In this document: positions 17,271 to 25,624 of the stretch, one piece after another
How the letters are laid out: each line of letters starts with the position of its first letter
How positions within the stretch are numbered: position 1 is the first letter of the stretch
Source: Liminaster sp045576355
Lineage (GTDB): Bacteria > Bacteroidota > Bacteroidia > Bacteroidales > UBA3663
Assembly: GCA_045576355.1 (NCBI GenBank)
Contig: JAZNGG010000001.1
Span: 1-64,000, forward strand
Reading direction: 5' to 3'
DNA length: 64,000 bases
Notes under the pieces: model-generated
The model's database searches: none
Told to the model about the DNA's origin: nothing
Seen by the model: the letters and a program-made list of their open reading frames with translations, nothing else
Program-made: the position numbers and the translations under genes

Positions 17271-17852
17271 ATGAGACAGTTTTTTAATATTCTGCGACTC
17301 TTGCTTTCCCTCATTCATTCACCGCAGCAGATATGGCAGCGATTAGGGGAAAAATATAAAGATGAGGAGTCTGTAGATTCGCTTATGAAGGAGTATTTCT
17401 CCCCATTGCTTGGTGGAGGTGCCTTGGTTTTATTTGTGGCTAAGGGCCTGTTGGTGGAAAATGTCTCTTTTTCGTGGGAACATGCCATCAAGGGTGGAGT
17501 GACATTTCTCATTGGTTACTACGGAGGTCTCTTTTTGGCTGAATTTTTAGTCAAGGAGGCGCTTCGTCTATTTGAAATCGAGGTCCCCAAAATGATGCTG
17601 CGAGCCTGTGTTATCCTCTCGATGAGCTATTGTTTGGCTCTTGATGTTGTTTTGGGATGCTTGCCGAGTTTCTCATTCTTCCTTGTCTTAGGCATCTACC
17701 TCTGTTACATCGTATGGTGTGCCATGGGCAATTTCTTACAATTGGAAGAACGTGCGTGGTGGCGGGCTACGATTATCACTTCCATCGTTATCTTTTTCTC
17801 ACCGCGTGTCATTCAGATGTTGCTGTCGATGATGGAGGGAGCCGGACAATAA
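17271..17852 (+). CDS. Yip1-like multi-spanning membrane protein
   Basis: A 193-aa integral membrane protein with about five hydrophobic segments after a short amphipathic N-terminus (FFNILRLLLSLIHSPQQIWQRL). The helix pattern and N-terminal P-x-x-x-W region resemble YIP1-domain proteins found in Bacteroidetes operons. No catalytic motifs. It begins 5 bp after the DUF1015 stop and ends 21 bp before smpB, so it is cotranscribed with both. Function unknown. Confidence 0.6.
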   Translation: MRQFFNILRLLLSLIHSPQQIWQRLGEKYKDEESVDSLMKEYFSPLLGGGALVLFVAKGLLVENVSFSWEHAIKGGVTFLIGYYGGLFLAEFLVKEALRLFEIEVPKMMLRACVILSMSYCLALDVVLGCLPSFSFFLVLGIYLCYIVWCAMGNFLQLEERAWWRATIITSIVIFFSPRVIQMLLSMMEGAGQ

Positions 17853-17873
17853 TAATAATTAAGTAGATCAATT

Positions 17874-18368
17874 ATGGCGCAAAAGAAACATAAGGGAGAG
17901 AGCATAAGTGCAGTCAATATTCGCAACAAGCGTGCGACATTTGACTATGAGGTGCTGGACACCTACACCGCAGGCATTGTCTTGACGGGCACAGAGATCA
18001 AATCCCTACGTCAGGGCAAAGCGGGCTTGACCGATAGCTTTTGCCTTTTTGAGCGCAATGGAGAACTGTGGCTCAAGAGCAGTTATATCGCCGAGTATTT
18101 CTATGGCACCTATAATAATCACTCGACTCATCGTGACCGCAAACTCCTCATGACTAAAAAGGAGTTACGCAAATTGGCTCGAGATGTCCGAGAGGCTGCC
18201 GGTCTCACCATAATTCCTCTTCGTCTCTTCATCAATGATAAAGGATTGGCCAAGGTGGACATTGCTCTTTGTCGGGGTAAGAAGCAATATGACAAGCGCG
18301 ACACGATGAAGGAGAAGGAAGATCGTCGGATGATGGATCGTGCGATGAAGGATGCGAGAAAGTATTAA
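17874..18368 (+). CDS. smpB: SsrA-binding protein SmpB
   Basis: Partner of tmRNA in trans-translation: binds the tRNA-like end of SsrA and brings it to stalled ribosomes. The 164-aa protein has the standard oligonucleotide-binding core: NKRATFDYEVLDTYTAGIVLTG (from about residue 17), GTEIKSLRQGKAGLTDSF, HRDRKLLM and KGLAKVDIALCRGKKQYDKR, with the basic C-terminal helix that enters the decoding centre. Normal length. The tmRNA gene itself is not in the window. Confidence 0.96.
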   Translation: MAQKKHKGESISAVNIRNKRATFDYEVLDTYTAGIVLTGTEIKSLRQGKAGLTDSFCLFERNGELWLKSSYIAEYFYGTYNNHSTHRDRKLLMTKKELRKLARDVREAAGLTIIPLRLFINDKGLAKVDIALCRGKKQYDKRDTMKEKEDRRMMDRAMKDARKY

Positions 18369-18385
18369 AATAAAGAGTAAGGACG

Positions 18386-19858
18386 ATGGGATTCTTAAAA
18401 TCTTTGCTTAAAGATACTGCACTATATGGATTGAGTTCGATCGTAGGACGATTTCTCAATTACCTGCTTGTCCCGCTTTACACAGCGGTAATGCCCGCTT
18501 CGTCGGGGCAATATGGTGTCGTGACCAATCTTTATGCTTATACGGCATTGATTTTGGTGCTTTTGACCTTTGGCATGGAGACCTCTTTCTTCCGCTTCGC
18601 TAATAAGAAAGGGACAGATCCGATGCGAGTCTATTCCACCATCCTCCTTTTTGTCGGAGGATTATCGCTTCTGTTTGTAACTATATTTCTCTCTTTTTTA
18701 GACCCGATCAGCACCGCTTTAGGCTATGGCGCTCACCCGGAGTTTTTGGCTGTAATGGCTGTGGTAGTGGGTTTGGATGCTTTTTTGTCGCTGCCATTCT
18801 CTTTCCTCCGTTATCAGAATAAAGCCAAGCGCTTCATGATCCTAAAGATGGCTAACATATTGATCAACATTGCCCTCAATCTTTTTGTTTTTCTCCTGTG
18901 TCCCAAACTGATGACCCTCTGTCCGGAGTGGATCTCATGGTTTTATGACAGTGAATATTTGGCGGGTTACGTCTTCTTGATCAACCTCCTTTGTACCCTC
19001 ATCACGTTGTTGCTCCTTTTACCGGAGTTACGAGGTTTCCGCTGGAGTTTCGATGTCTCGCTCTTCCGCCAGCTTTTGCGCTATTCGTTTCCGCTCGTGA
19101 TCTTGGGTGTGGCAGGGATACTCAATCAGGCCGCTGACAAGATTCTTTATCCTTTCCTTGTCCCCGGACATGAAGGGGAAGTGCAGCTGGGGATCTATGG
19201 TGCCGCCACCAAGATAGCCATGATTGTGGCAATGTTTACACAGGCATTTCGTTATGCCTACGAACCACTTATCTTCGGAAGCAGCAAGAGTGGAACACCG
19301 GAGTCACAAGTGCGTGTCAATGCTGCAGGGATGAAGTACTTCATCATTTTCTCTCTGTTGGCTTTCCTTTTAGTGATCTCTTATCTCGATATATTCAAAC
19401 AACTTTTTATCCGCAACGAAGATTATTGGGTTGGTCTTCGCGTCGTGCCCATTGTGATGGCTGCAGAGATATTTATGGGCATCTATTTCAATCTTTCGTT
19501 TTGGTATAAACTCATCGACGAGACTTATTGGGGAGCACGTTTTTCTCTGATAGGTTGCGCTGTACTGATCGCTGTTAATATTCTTTTTGTACCTCGTTTT
19601 GGCTACATAGCTTGTGCCTGGGCAAGTTTTACAGGCTATGGCATCTGTATGTTATTATCCTATTTTGTCGGACAGAAAAGAAATCCAATTCCTTATGATT
19701 TACGTTCTATAGGAGTATATGTCTTATTGGCTGCCGTACTCTATATCTTAATGCTTCATGTGCGCTTTGAGCAAACTTGGTTGCAGGTGGCTGTCAATAC
19801 GGTATGGGTTTCTCTTTATGTCGCTTATATGTTTAAAGCAGACTTTAAGAGGAGATAG
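18386..19858 (+). CDS. Oligosaccharide flippase (Wzx/MOP superfamily)
   Basis: A 490-aa inner-membrane protein with about 12-14 hydrophobic helices, starting KDTALYGLSSIVGRFLNYLLVPLY, the usual opening of polysaccharide biosynthesis (RfbX/Wzx, MurJ-like) flippases. It would move an undecaprenyl-linked sugar across the membrane. No glycosyltransferase lies beside it, so the substrate is unknown; a general role in envelope glycan export is likely. Last gene of the DUF1015 operon, 17 bp after smpB. An octamer-repeat region follows. Confidence 0.87.
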   Translation: MGFLKSLLKDTALYGLSSIVGRFLNYLLVPLYTAVMPASSGQYGVVTNLYAYTALILVLLTFGMETSFFRFANKKGTDPMRVYSTILLFVGGLSLLFVTIFLSFLDPISTALGYGAHPEFLAVMAVVVGLDAFLSLPFSFLRYQNKAKRFMILKMANILINIALNLFVFLLCPKLMTLCPEWISWFYDSEYLAGYVFLINLLCTLITLLLLLPELRGFRWSFDVSLFRQLLRYSFPLVILGVAGILNQAADKILYPFLVPGHEGEVQLGIYGAATKIAMIVAMFTQAFRYAYEPLIFGSSKSGTPESQVRVNAAGMKYFIIFSLLAFLLVISYLDIFKQLFIRNEDYWVGLRVVPIVMAAEIFMGIYFNLSFWYKLIDETYWGARFSLIGCAVLIAVNILFVPRFGYIACAWASFTGYGICMLLSYFVGQKRNPIPYDLRSIGVYVLLAAVLYILMLHVRFEQTWLQVAVNTVWVSLYVAYMFKADFKRR

Positions 19859-19871
19859 GTGTGGTTTATTA

Positions 19872-20030
19872 GTTTAGGAGTTTAAGAGTTTAGAGGTTTA
19901 AGGGTTTAGAGTTTCAACTTCTTGTCCCCAAAATCAATAATCCATTCACCTGATCAGCACGCTAAGACCATGACCTTCAACTCTTCAACCCCTCAACTCC
20001 TCAACCCCTCAACCAATAACCCCTCAACCA
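19872..20030. repeat. Inverted pair of 8-bp-period arrays
   Basis: At 19872-19911 five 8-bp units of the GTTTARGR type run head to tail. At 19978-20030 about six units of the CAACYCCT type follow, which is the related GGTTGAGG family on the other strand. Between them lies 66 bp of plain sequence. Transcribed, the two arrays could pair as a long imperfect hairpin between the flippase and DUF389 genes. Confidence 0.7.
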
Positions 20031-20057
20031 AAATACACAACTAAAACCGAAAAACAA

Positions 20058-21446
20058 ATGCAAGAGCAAAATAACAAATCGTTACTACCGCAACTCTGGG
20101 TGCGCTTTTTGGCTGCACTGAGACACTTTTTGGATTTAAAACAAGATAAATTAAGCAGTGAGGAGGCTTCTGAGGCCATCTCCAGTGGAGTGGAGTTTAG
20201 AGGGACGAATCTTTGGGTCTTGATCTGTGCGGTTTTTATAGCATCTTTGGGCTTGAATGTCAATTCGACGGCGGTCATCATTGGTGCCATGTTGATTTCA
20301 CCCCTCATGGGGCCTATCATGGGCATTGGTCTCTCTTTGGGAGTCAATGATGGTCAGTTGCTTCGTCGCTCTGTCAAAAACCTCCTCGTAGCGACTCTCT
20401 TTGCCTTGCTCACATCATGTGTCTATTTCTTGATATCCCCACTCAATGATGCCCGTTCTGAACTTCTGGCCCGTACCCAGCCCACCGTTTATGATGTTCT
20501 TATAGCATTTTTTGGTGGTTTTGCCGGCATCATTGCCACCGGATCCAAGTCTAAGGGTAATGTCATTCCCGGTGTTGCTATTGCCACGGCGCTCATGCCT
20601 CCGCTTTGTACTGCGGGTTATGGATTGGCTACCTGGCAGTCCTCCTTCTTCTTTGGGGCATTTTACCTATTTTTTATCAATTGTATCTACATTTGTGTCG
20701 CAACCTGGCTCGGTGTCCGCATTTTGAAGTTGCCCAAGCACGTTACCCTCACACCTCAAAAACAGAAATTGATGATGCGTTGGGTCGGTGTTGCATTAGT
20801 GGTAATCATGGTGCCGAGTCTCATCACGACCTATCGCCTTGTCCGTCAAAACATCATCGAGACTAAAATCCAGACTTTTGTCAATCGTGAGTTTGGCACC
20901 CTCCCAGAGACGCAGGTGCTCAGTTATAAATTCGAACAGACAGATTCTCTACCTATGTTAGAGGTTTCTCTCATTGGCGAACCGCTCCCGGAGTCCTCCA
21001 TAACAGCCATTTCACATAAGATGGAGCTCTTTAAACTCACTGATGTCCGGCTCAAAGTGGTGCAGTTTGGAGCACAGGAGATCGATGAAGGTAAACTCTC
21101 CACCACCATCACACAGGGTGTGCTTAAGGTGACACAGGAGCAACTTGACCGCCAGCGGCACATGACTGACAGCTTGCGCCGTCAGTTGCAAGTCTATGAG
21201 ACCCGTGAGGGTGAGGCAGGTGAGTTACTCCCTGTCCTAAAGCCCCTTTTCCCGCAGGTGGCATATATCGCCATTTCTCACACGATGATCACTTCGGTCA
21301 ATTCGCATGAGACCTATCCGGCTACGATCGTTGTGGCTTATATCGATGCACCTATGCCCGAATCAGAGCGTGTCAAGATGCACGATTGGCTTGTGGCGCG
21401 GCAAGGTTCTTCTGCATTGCAACTTTTCTTTAAAACCATACCCTAA
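20058..21446 (+). CDS. DUF389 family membrane protein
   Basis: A 462-aa protein of the DUF389/TIGR00341 family. After a cytoplasmic N-terminus, residues about 50-260 hold six hydrophobic segments with the family signature NSTAVIIGAMLISPLMGPI and the second glycine-rich block GVAIATALMPPLCTAGYG. The C-terminal 200 residues are soluble, with heptad-like stretches (QEQLDRQRHMTDSLRRQLQ). A transport role is often assumed but unproven. The next gene starts 11 bp after the stop. No promoter motif recognised in the repeat-filled region upstream. Confidence 0.85.
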   Translation: MQEQNNKSLLPQLWVRFLAALRHFLDLKQDKLSSEEASEAISSGVEFRGTNLWVLICAVFIASLGLNVNSTAVIIGAMLISPLMGPIMGIGLSLGVNDGQLLRRSVKNLLVATLFALLTSCVYFLISPLNDARSELLARTQPTVYDVLIAFFGGFAGIIATGSKSKGNVIPGVAIATALMPPLCTAGYGLATWQSSFFFGAFYLFFINCIYICVATWLGVRILKLPKHVTLTPQKQKLMMRWVGVALVVIMVPSLITTYRLVRQNIIETKIQTFVNREFGTLPETQVLSYKFEQTDSLPMLEVSLIGEPLPESSITAISHKMELFKLTDVRLKVVQFGAQEIDEGKLSTTITQGVLKVTQEQLDRQRHMTDSLRRQLQVYETREGEAGELLPVLKPLFPQVAYIAISHTMITSVNSHETYPATIVVAYIDAPMPESERVKMHDWLVARQGSSALQLFFKTIP

Positions 21447-21457
21447 ATACGTTTATC

Positions 21458-23818
21458 ATGAAACAGTCCATTCTATTCCTTGTTCTCCTATGCCTCTTTG
21501 GGTCACTTTCCCCAACATCAGTAAAAGCTAACGACCTCAAAGCTAAGAGCAGAAATAATGTTTCAACGAGACAACCTCTCCCGGCAGACTATGTTTGGGA
21601 CACACCGAGTCAAAACTCTTCTGAGTCTATGCCTTTAGGAGGTGGAGACATCGGTCTTGGAGTATGGGTGGAGGATAATGACATTCTCTTCTACCTTAGC
21701 CGAAGTGGCGCTTTTGATGAGAACAATACTCTACTCAAACTTGGACGTTTTCGTCTCCGTCTCACACCAGAACTCCTTGCTGAAAGTACAGACTTTGAGC
21801 AGCGACTCCATCTCTCTGAGGGTTACATGACCCTTCGCAGTGGCAAGACGGAGGTGTTGATGTGGGTGGATGTTTTTCGTCCGATAGTCCACATTGAGAT
21901 TTCCTCACCTCGGGCTGTCGATCTTGATGCATCCTATGAGAGTTGGCGTGTCACAGACACACCCTTGCCTAAAGCCGCAGCTCAGCAGTGTAGTTACAAG
22001 TGGATCATCCCTAAGCAAACCGTCACCCGTCGTGACTCCATCCGTGCCGAAAAGGAGATGTTGACTTTTTTCCATCGCAATCAGGGACCCACTGTCTTTG
22101 ATTTCACCGTACGACAACAAGGTCTGACTGCCTATATCGATAGCCTTTATGACCCATTGTCTGACTTGACTTTCGGAGGTCGTCTGAGCGGTACCTCTCT
22201 CCGGTATGATCGTTGTGAGGAACTGACCGATGCCTATGGACGTCCTTTCACCGCATGGCACTATCGTTCTGCTCGACCGGCCCGCCGTCATCATCTGCAG
22301 ATCACACTCGAGACATCCGCAGAGTCTCTTGATGTTTGGCACAAAGCCCTCTCTGAGACTGAGCGCTCAGTTCGCCTTAGTCACGACCGTGAGCAGAGCA
22401 GAGCCTGGTGGCGAGCTTATTGGCAACGCAGCCACATCACTGCCGGGAGTCAACTCCCGGACTCTGTGCGTGACGCCCTTCGTAACTTCGCACTTTTCCG
22501 TTATATGTTGGGTTGCAATGCTCATGGAGACTGGCCTACGAAGTTTAATGGCGGTCTTTTCACTTTTGATCCTTCTCATGTGCACCCAAAATCGACCTTT
22601 ACACCCGACTATCGTCGTTGGGGAGGAGGTACACACACTGCACAAAACCAGCGTCTCGTCTATTGGGGCATGCTCAAAAGCGGTGACTTTGAGATGATGC
22701 GTCCGCAACTTGATTTCTATCTCCGACTTCTGCCCACTGCCGAATTGCGATCTCGTCATTATTGGGGTCATAGTGGAGCCTGCTTCACTGAGCAGATGGA
22801 AAACTTCGGTCTCCCTAATCCTGCCGAATATGGTAATAAGCGACCTGCCTCTTTTGATCCCGGTGTCGAGTATAACGCGTGGCTTGAATATGAGTGGGAT
22901 ACTGCTCTTGAGTTTTGTCTCATGGCCTTAGAACTATATCGCTATGCCAACATGGATATTACTCCCTACGAACCTCTCATTGAGTCTTGTCTCACGTTTT
23001 TTGACGAGCACTATCGTTATCTTGCCCGTCAGCGCGGACGGCAGGAACTGGATGGAGCGGGACACCTTGTCCTTTATCCCGGTAGCGCTTGTGAGACCTA
23101 CAAGATGACCTACAACTCTGCCTCCACTATTTCAGCCCTTCGCACCGTCCATCGTCATTATATGGACTATCGCCGTGCCACACGTGGAGGAGAGGATAAG
23201 GACTCTCTCTTCTTCCGCACACCTCTTGCCTCCCTCGACCTTCGTCTGCCACCACTTCCGACGCGCACTTTAGAGGGGCGTCAGATGATTGCACCTGCGC
23301 AACTTTGGGAGCGTATCAACAATGTTGAGACTCCGCAACTCTATCCTGTTTTTCCGTGGCGTCTCCATGGTTGCCTGGCGGACTCAGCCTCTCTCGCTCT
23401 TAATACTTATCTTTATGATCCGGACGCTCTTCGCTTCCGCACCCATAAGGGCTGGAAGCAGGACAACATTTGGGCTGCGTGTCTCGGACTTACAGATGAT
23501 GCGATGCGGCTCACTATGGAGAAACTTGCTTCCGGACCCCATCGATTCCCTGCCTATTGGGGTCCGGGCTATGACTGGACTCCGGATCACAATTGGGGTG
23601 GTAGTGCGATGATCGGACTGCAGGAGATGCTTGTTCAGGAGCGAGATGGCAAGATCCTCCTTTTCCCGGCTTGGGATCCCTCGTGTGATGTTTCTTTCCG
23701 TCTTCATCTCCCTTATGGCACCATCGTTGAAGCTGCCTGTTCCGGTGGTCGGGTCTCTTCACTTCGTGTCACTCCCGAGAGCCGTGCTGCTGATGTCATC
23801 GACTGCCTGCAAAAATGA
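21458..23818 (+). CDS. Secreted glycoside-hydrolase-like protein (DUF5703/GH95-like)
   Basis: A 786-aa protein with a signal peptide (MKQSILFLVLLCLFGSLS, to about residue 25). The N-terminal beta domain begins DYVWDTPSQNSSESMPLGGGDIGLGVW, as in DUF5703 and GH95-like proteins; residues about 300-700 look like the (alpha/alpha)6 barrel of that clan (WPTKFNGGLFTFD, RRWGGGTHTAQNQRL, GGSAMIGLQEML). It probably acts on alpha-linked sugars of plant or host glycans in the periplasm or at the surface; no substrate can be deduced and no SusC/SusD pair is near. Confidence 0.75.
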   Translation: MKQSILFLVLLCLFGSLSPTSVKANDLKAKSRNNVSTRQPLPADYVWDTPSQNSSESMPLGGGDIGLGVWVEDNDILFYLSRSGAFDENNTLLKLGRFRLRLTPELLAESTDFEQRLHLSEGYMTLRSGKTEVLMWVDVFRPIVHIEISSPRAVDLDASYESWRVTDTPLPKAAAQQCSYKWIIPKQTVTRRDSIRAEKEMLTFFHRNQGPTVFDFTVRQQGLTAYIDSLYDPLSDLTFGGRLSGTSLRYDRCEELTDAYGRPFTAWHYRSARPARRHHLQITLETSAESLDVWHKALSETERSVRLSHDREQSRAWWRAYWQRSHITAGSQLPDSVRDALRNFALFRYMLGCNAHGDWPTKFNGGLFTFDPSHVHPKSTFTPDYRRWGGGTHTAQNQRLVYWGMLKSGDFEMMRPQLDFYLRLLPTAELRSRHYWGHSGACFTEQMENFGLPNPAEYGNKRPASFDPGVEYNAWLEYEWDTALEFCLMALELYRYANMDITPYEPLIESCLTFFDEHYRYLARQRGRQELDGAGHLVLYPGSACETYKMTYNSASTISALRTVHRHYMDYRRATRGGEDKDSLFFRTPLASLDLRLPPLPTRTLEGRQMIAPAQLWERINNVETPQLYPVFPWRLHGCLADSASLALNTYLYDPDALRFRTHKGWKQDNIWAACLGLTDDAMRLTMEKLASGPHRFPAYWGPGYDWTPDHNWGGSAMIGLQEMLVQERDGKILLFPAWDPSCDVSFRLHLPYGTIVEAACSGGRVSSLRVTPESRAADVIDCLQK

Positions 23819-23859
23819 AAATAAACTGATAAAACGTTAGAACTATAATTTTTTTTGTT

Positions 23860-24465
23860 ATGAATAAGTTGATCTTTACTGTCTTGATTTTTGCTGCTGC
23901 CCTTATGGGAGTGACTGCAGAGGAGAAATCAAAAAACCAAAACCCCCAAAGCGCCGGGACAGTTGAAATCTCATTTGACTACAATCGTAAGTCCGGGCCG
24001 GGTTCTAATCAATATGCTGTTTGGATTGAGAATGAGCGTGGAGAAGTCGTAAAAACGCTGTTTGTCACCTCGTTCACGACCAAGGGACGTGTGCGAGAGG
24101 GACAGCCACTAAGACGTGGTTACACCTATAGACCAGCCTGTGTCCCCACTTGGGTCTCTCATGTTCGCGCATCAGAGATGTCCGATGAGACACTTGATGC
24201 CTTTACCGGAGCTACTCCGAAAGAGAGTGGGGTACAGACATTCTGTTGGGATTATACAGACTCACAAGGGGAAAAAGTCTCAGAGGGTAACTATAAAATT
24301 TGTCTTGAGGCTACACTTAAAAACGAGTACAAGATCTTATATGTTGGCTCACTCTCCACTGCGCTCCCTCCTGCATCAACCATCGAGATGAAAGAGACAG
24401 TAACCGGTGGCGATGAGGCTTATTCGGGCATGATTAAGAATGTAAAAGTAATTTGCAAGCCTTAA
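23860..24465 (+). CDS. Exported DUF2271 protein
   Basis: A 201-aa protein with an N-terminal signal (MNKLIFTVLIFAAALMGVTA). The body matches DUF2271: VEISFDYN, NQYAVWIENERGEVVKTLFVT, GYTYRPACVPTWV and DYTDSQGEKVSEGNYKICLE, a beta-sandwich resembling FlgD-like or PEP-CTERM-type Ig folds. Function unknown; in other bacteria it is found with FMN-transferase and haem/iron reductase genes, none of which is here. It follows the glycosidase by 41 bp. A 1.16-kb gap with arrays begins after its stop. Confidence 0.75.
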   Translation: MNKLIFTVLIFAAALMGVTAEEKSKNQNPQSAGTVEISFDYNRKSGPGSNQYAVWIENERGEVVKTLFVTSFTTKGRVREGQPLRRGYTYRPACVPTWVSHVRASEMSDETLDAFTGATPKESGVQTFCWDYTDSQGEKVSEGNYKICLEATLKNEYKILYVGSLSTALPPASTIEMKETVTGGDEAYSGMIKNVKVICKP

Positions 24466-24508
24466 CTGAGTCAACCGGCTTTATCAATAAGGCACAAAAC
24501 GGTCAAAT

Positions 24509-24525
24509 AAATCCGTTAACATACA
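24509..24525 (+). repeat. 17-bp motif shared with the 61.4-kb gap
   Basis: AAATCCGTTAACATACA, identical to 61435-61451. In both places it precedes CAGC-type 22-bp arrays (27 and 88 bp later). It contains the palindrome GTTAAC. Confidence 0.7.
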
Positions 24526-24551
24526 CTTATATTGGCATTTATCTATACACA

Positions 24552-24661
24552 CAGCGTGCTGCGTTACCCGATGCAGCACGCTGTGTCGTTTGATTCAGCG
24601 TGCTGTGTTACCCGATTCAGCACACTGTGTCGTTTGATTCAGCGTGCTGTGTTTTTGCTGA
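24552..24661. repeat. CAGC-type array, five 22-bp units
   Basis: Units start at 24552, 24574, 24596, 24618 and 24640, each beginning CAGCRYRCTGYGT with alternating tails TACCCGAT and CGTTTGAT, so a 44-bp super-period is also visible. Adjacent units are complementary: ACACAGCGTGCTGC (24549-24562) pairs perfectly with 24573-24586. The arrays end in GTGTTTTTGCTG. Confidence 0.8.
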
Positions 24662-24703
24662 GATGGACACAGAGCACATAAATTCTATTATATGGACAGT
24701 TTG

Positions 24704-24919
24704 CACGGCGGCGTCATTCACGTTACACGGCGGCGTCATTCACGTTACACGGCGGCGTGATTCACGTTACACGGCGGCGTGATTCACGTTGCACGGCGGC
24801 GTGAATCACGTTGCACGGCGGCGTCATTCACGTTACACGGCGGCGTGATGCACGTTACACGGCGGCATCATTCACGTTACACGGCGGCGTGATGCACGTT
24901 ACACGGCAGCATGATGCAA
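24704..24919. repeat. CACGGCGGCG-type array, about ten 22-bp units
   Basis: Nine complete units and one degenerate unit, each CACGGCGGCG followed by a 12-bp part of the type TSATTCACGTTA, in strict 22-bp register from 24704 to 24901, then a decayed unit to about 24919. Each unit holds the palindrome CGTGATTCACG or a one-base variant. Much richer in G+C than its surroundings. No spacers, so not CRISPR. Confidence 0.9.
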
Positions 24920-25389
24920 ACAGTCAGCGGACACATATTTTGTCGATTTTTTTTTAGCGGACACCAATAATTCCGATTACATGATTAAAAATTATCTGCA
25001 GAGATTTATATTTGACTTTTTATCACGCAAGCGCATATTCTAAGTATATTCATACAAGCCTTTAGGACTATCATGATAATAGAGAAAACACATGACCAAG
25101 TATAAAAAACACCCCGAAAAAAGCTCAAAATATACATCGCGTAGAAATTCAAATTTCATCGCGATGTAATTTTAACTCTTTCGAGAGGCTTAAAAAACCT
25201 ATGTTTGAGACCCTCTATGATGTCACATTGCAAGAGATCGAACTCCGTATATATCCTGCATATTTATTGCAACAAGAGAGTATAATTCTTATTATAGGTG
25301 TCTATAATCCTATCCTCGATTGGATGCTTGAAACCCAAGTCGTTGCGCTACTTAATTGTTTCTATTATCACTAAGCTTAACTTATTTTT
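24920..25389. other. AT-rich gap with a long hairpin and a doubtful 57-aa ORF
   Basis: AGCGGACAC occurs twice (24926-24934, 24956-24964) around a T9 run. At 25133-25168 TACATCGCG and CGCGATGTA enclose a second stem GAAATT/AATTTC, a strong 36-nt hairpin. An ATG at 25201 opens 57 codons to 25374 (MFETLYDVTLQE...); I recognise no family, no promoter precedes it and the codon use is not convincing, so I do not call it a gene. Confidence 0.35.
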
Positions 25390-25533
25390 TATTGCTGTCC
25401 GGTAAAATGACTATCTTTGCCCATGGTTATATTTATGTTTGTCCCAAACAAAGATAACCAAAAGGGCTGATACCTCGTGAGAAGTGTCAGCCCTAATTCT
25501 TTATTCACGACATTTTTTTACCGGACAGCAATA
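25390..25533. mobile_element. 144-bp MITE-like element
   Basis: Bounded by perfect 18-bp inverted repeats, TATTGCTGTCCGGTAAAA at 25390-25407 and its complement at 25516-25533. No transposase inside. Between them are a TATCTTTG box (25412-25419), an imperfect inverted repeat GGTTAT...ATAACC with a loop near TCCC, and a hairpin AGGGCTGA/TCAGCCCT. The outer TA of each repeat could be a TA target duplication. It looks like a non-autonomous derivative of an insertion sequence; the parent family cannot be named with certainty. Confidence 0.6.
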
Positions 25534-25624
25534 GATGCAAATATAATGAATTACTTTTTACAACTATAAAAAAGTAATAATTTTTTGTAAAAAACAGGGT
25601 ATCTCAATAAAATTGTTATAAATC

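Noticed and set aside
24600..24782. 60-aa ORF across the CAGC array and start of the second array
   Set aside because: It is built from repeat units, encodes a repeat-derived low-complexity peptide and has no promoter of its own.
24552..24919. CRISPR array
   Set aside because: The units are contiguous 22-bp repeats without unique spacers, and no cas gene is in the window.
25201..25374. 57-aa ORF in the array gap
   Set aside because: No family, promoter or start-site support; kept only as a remark.
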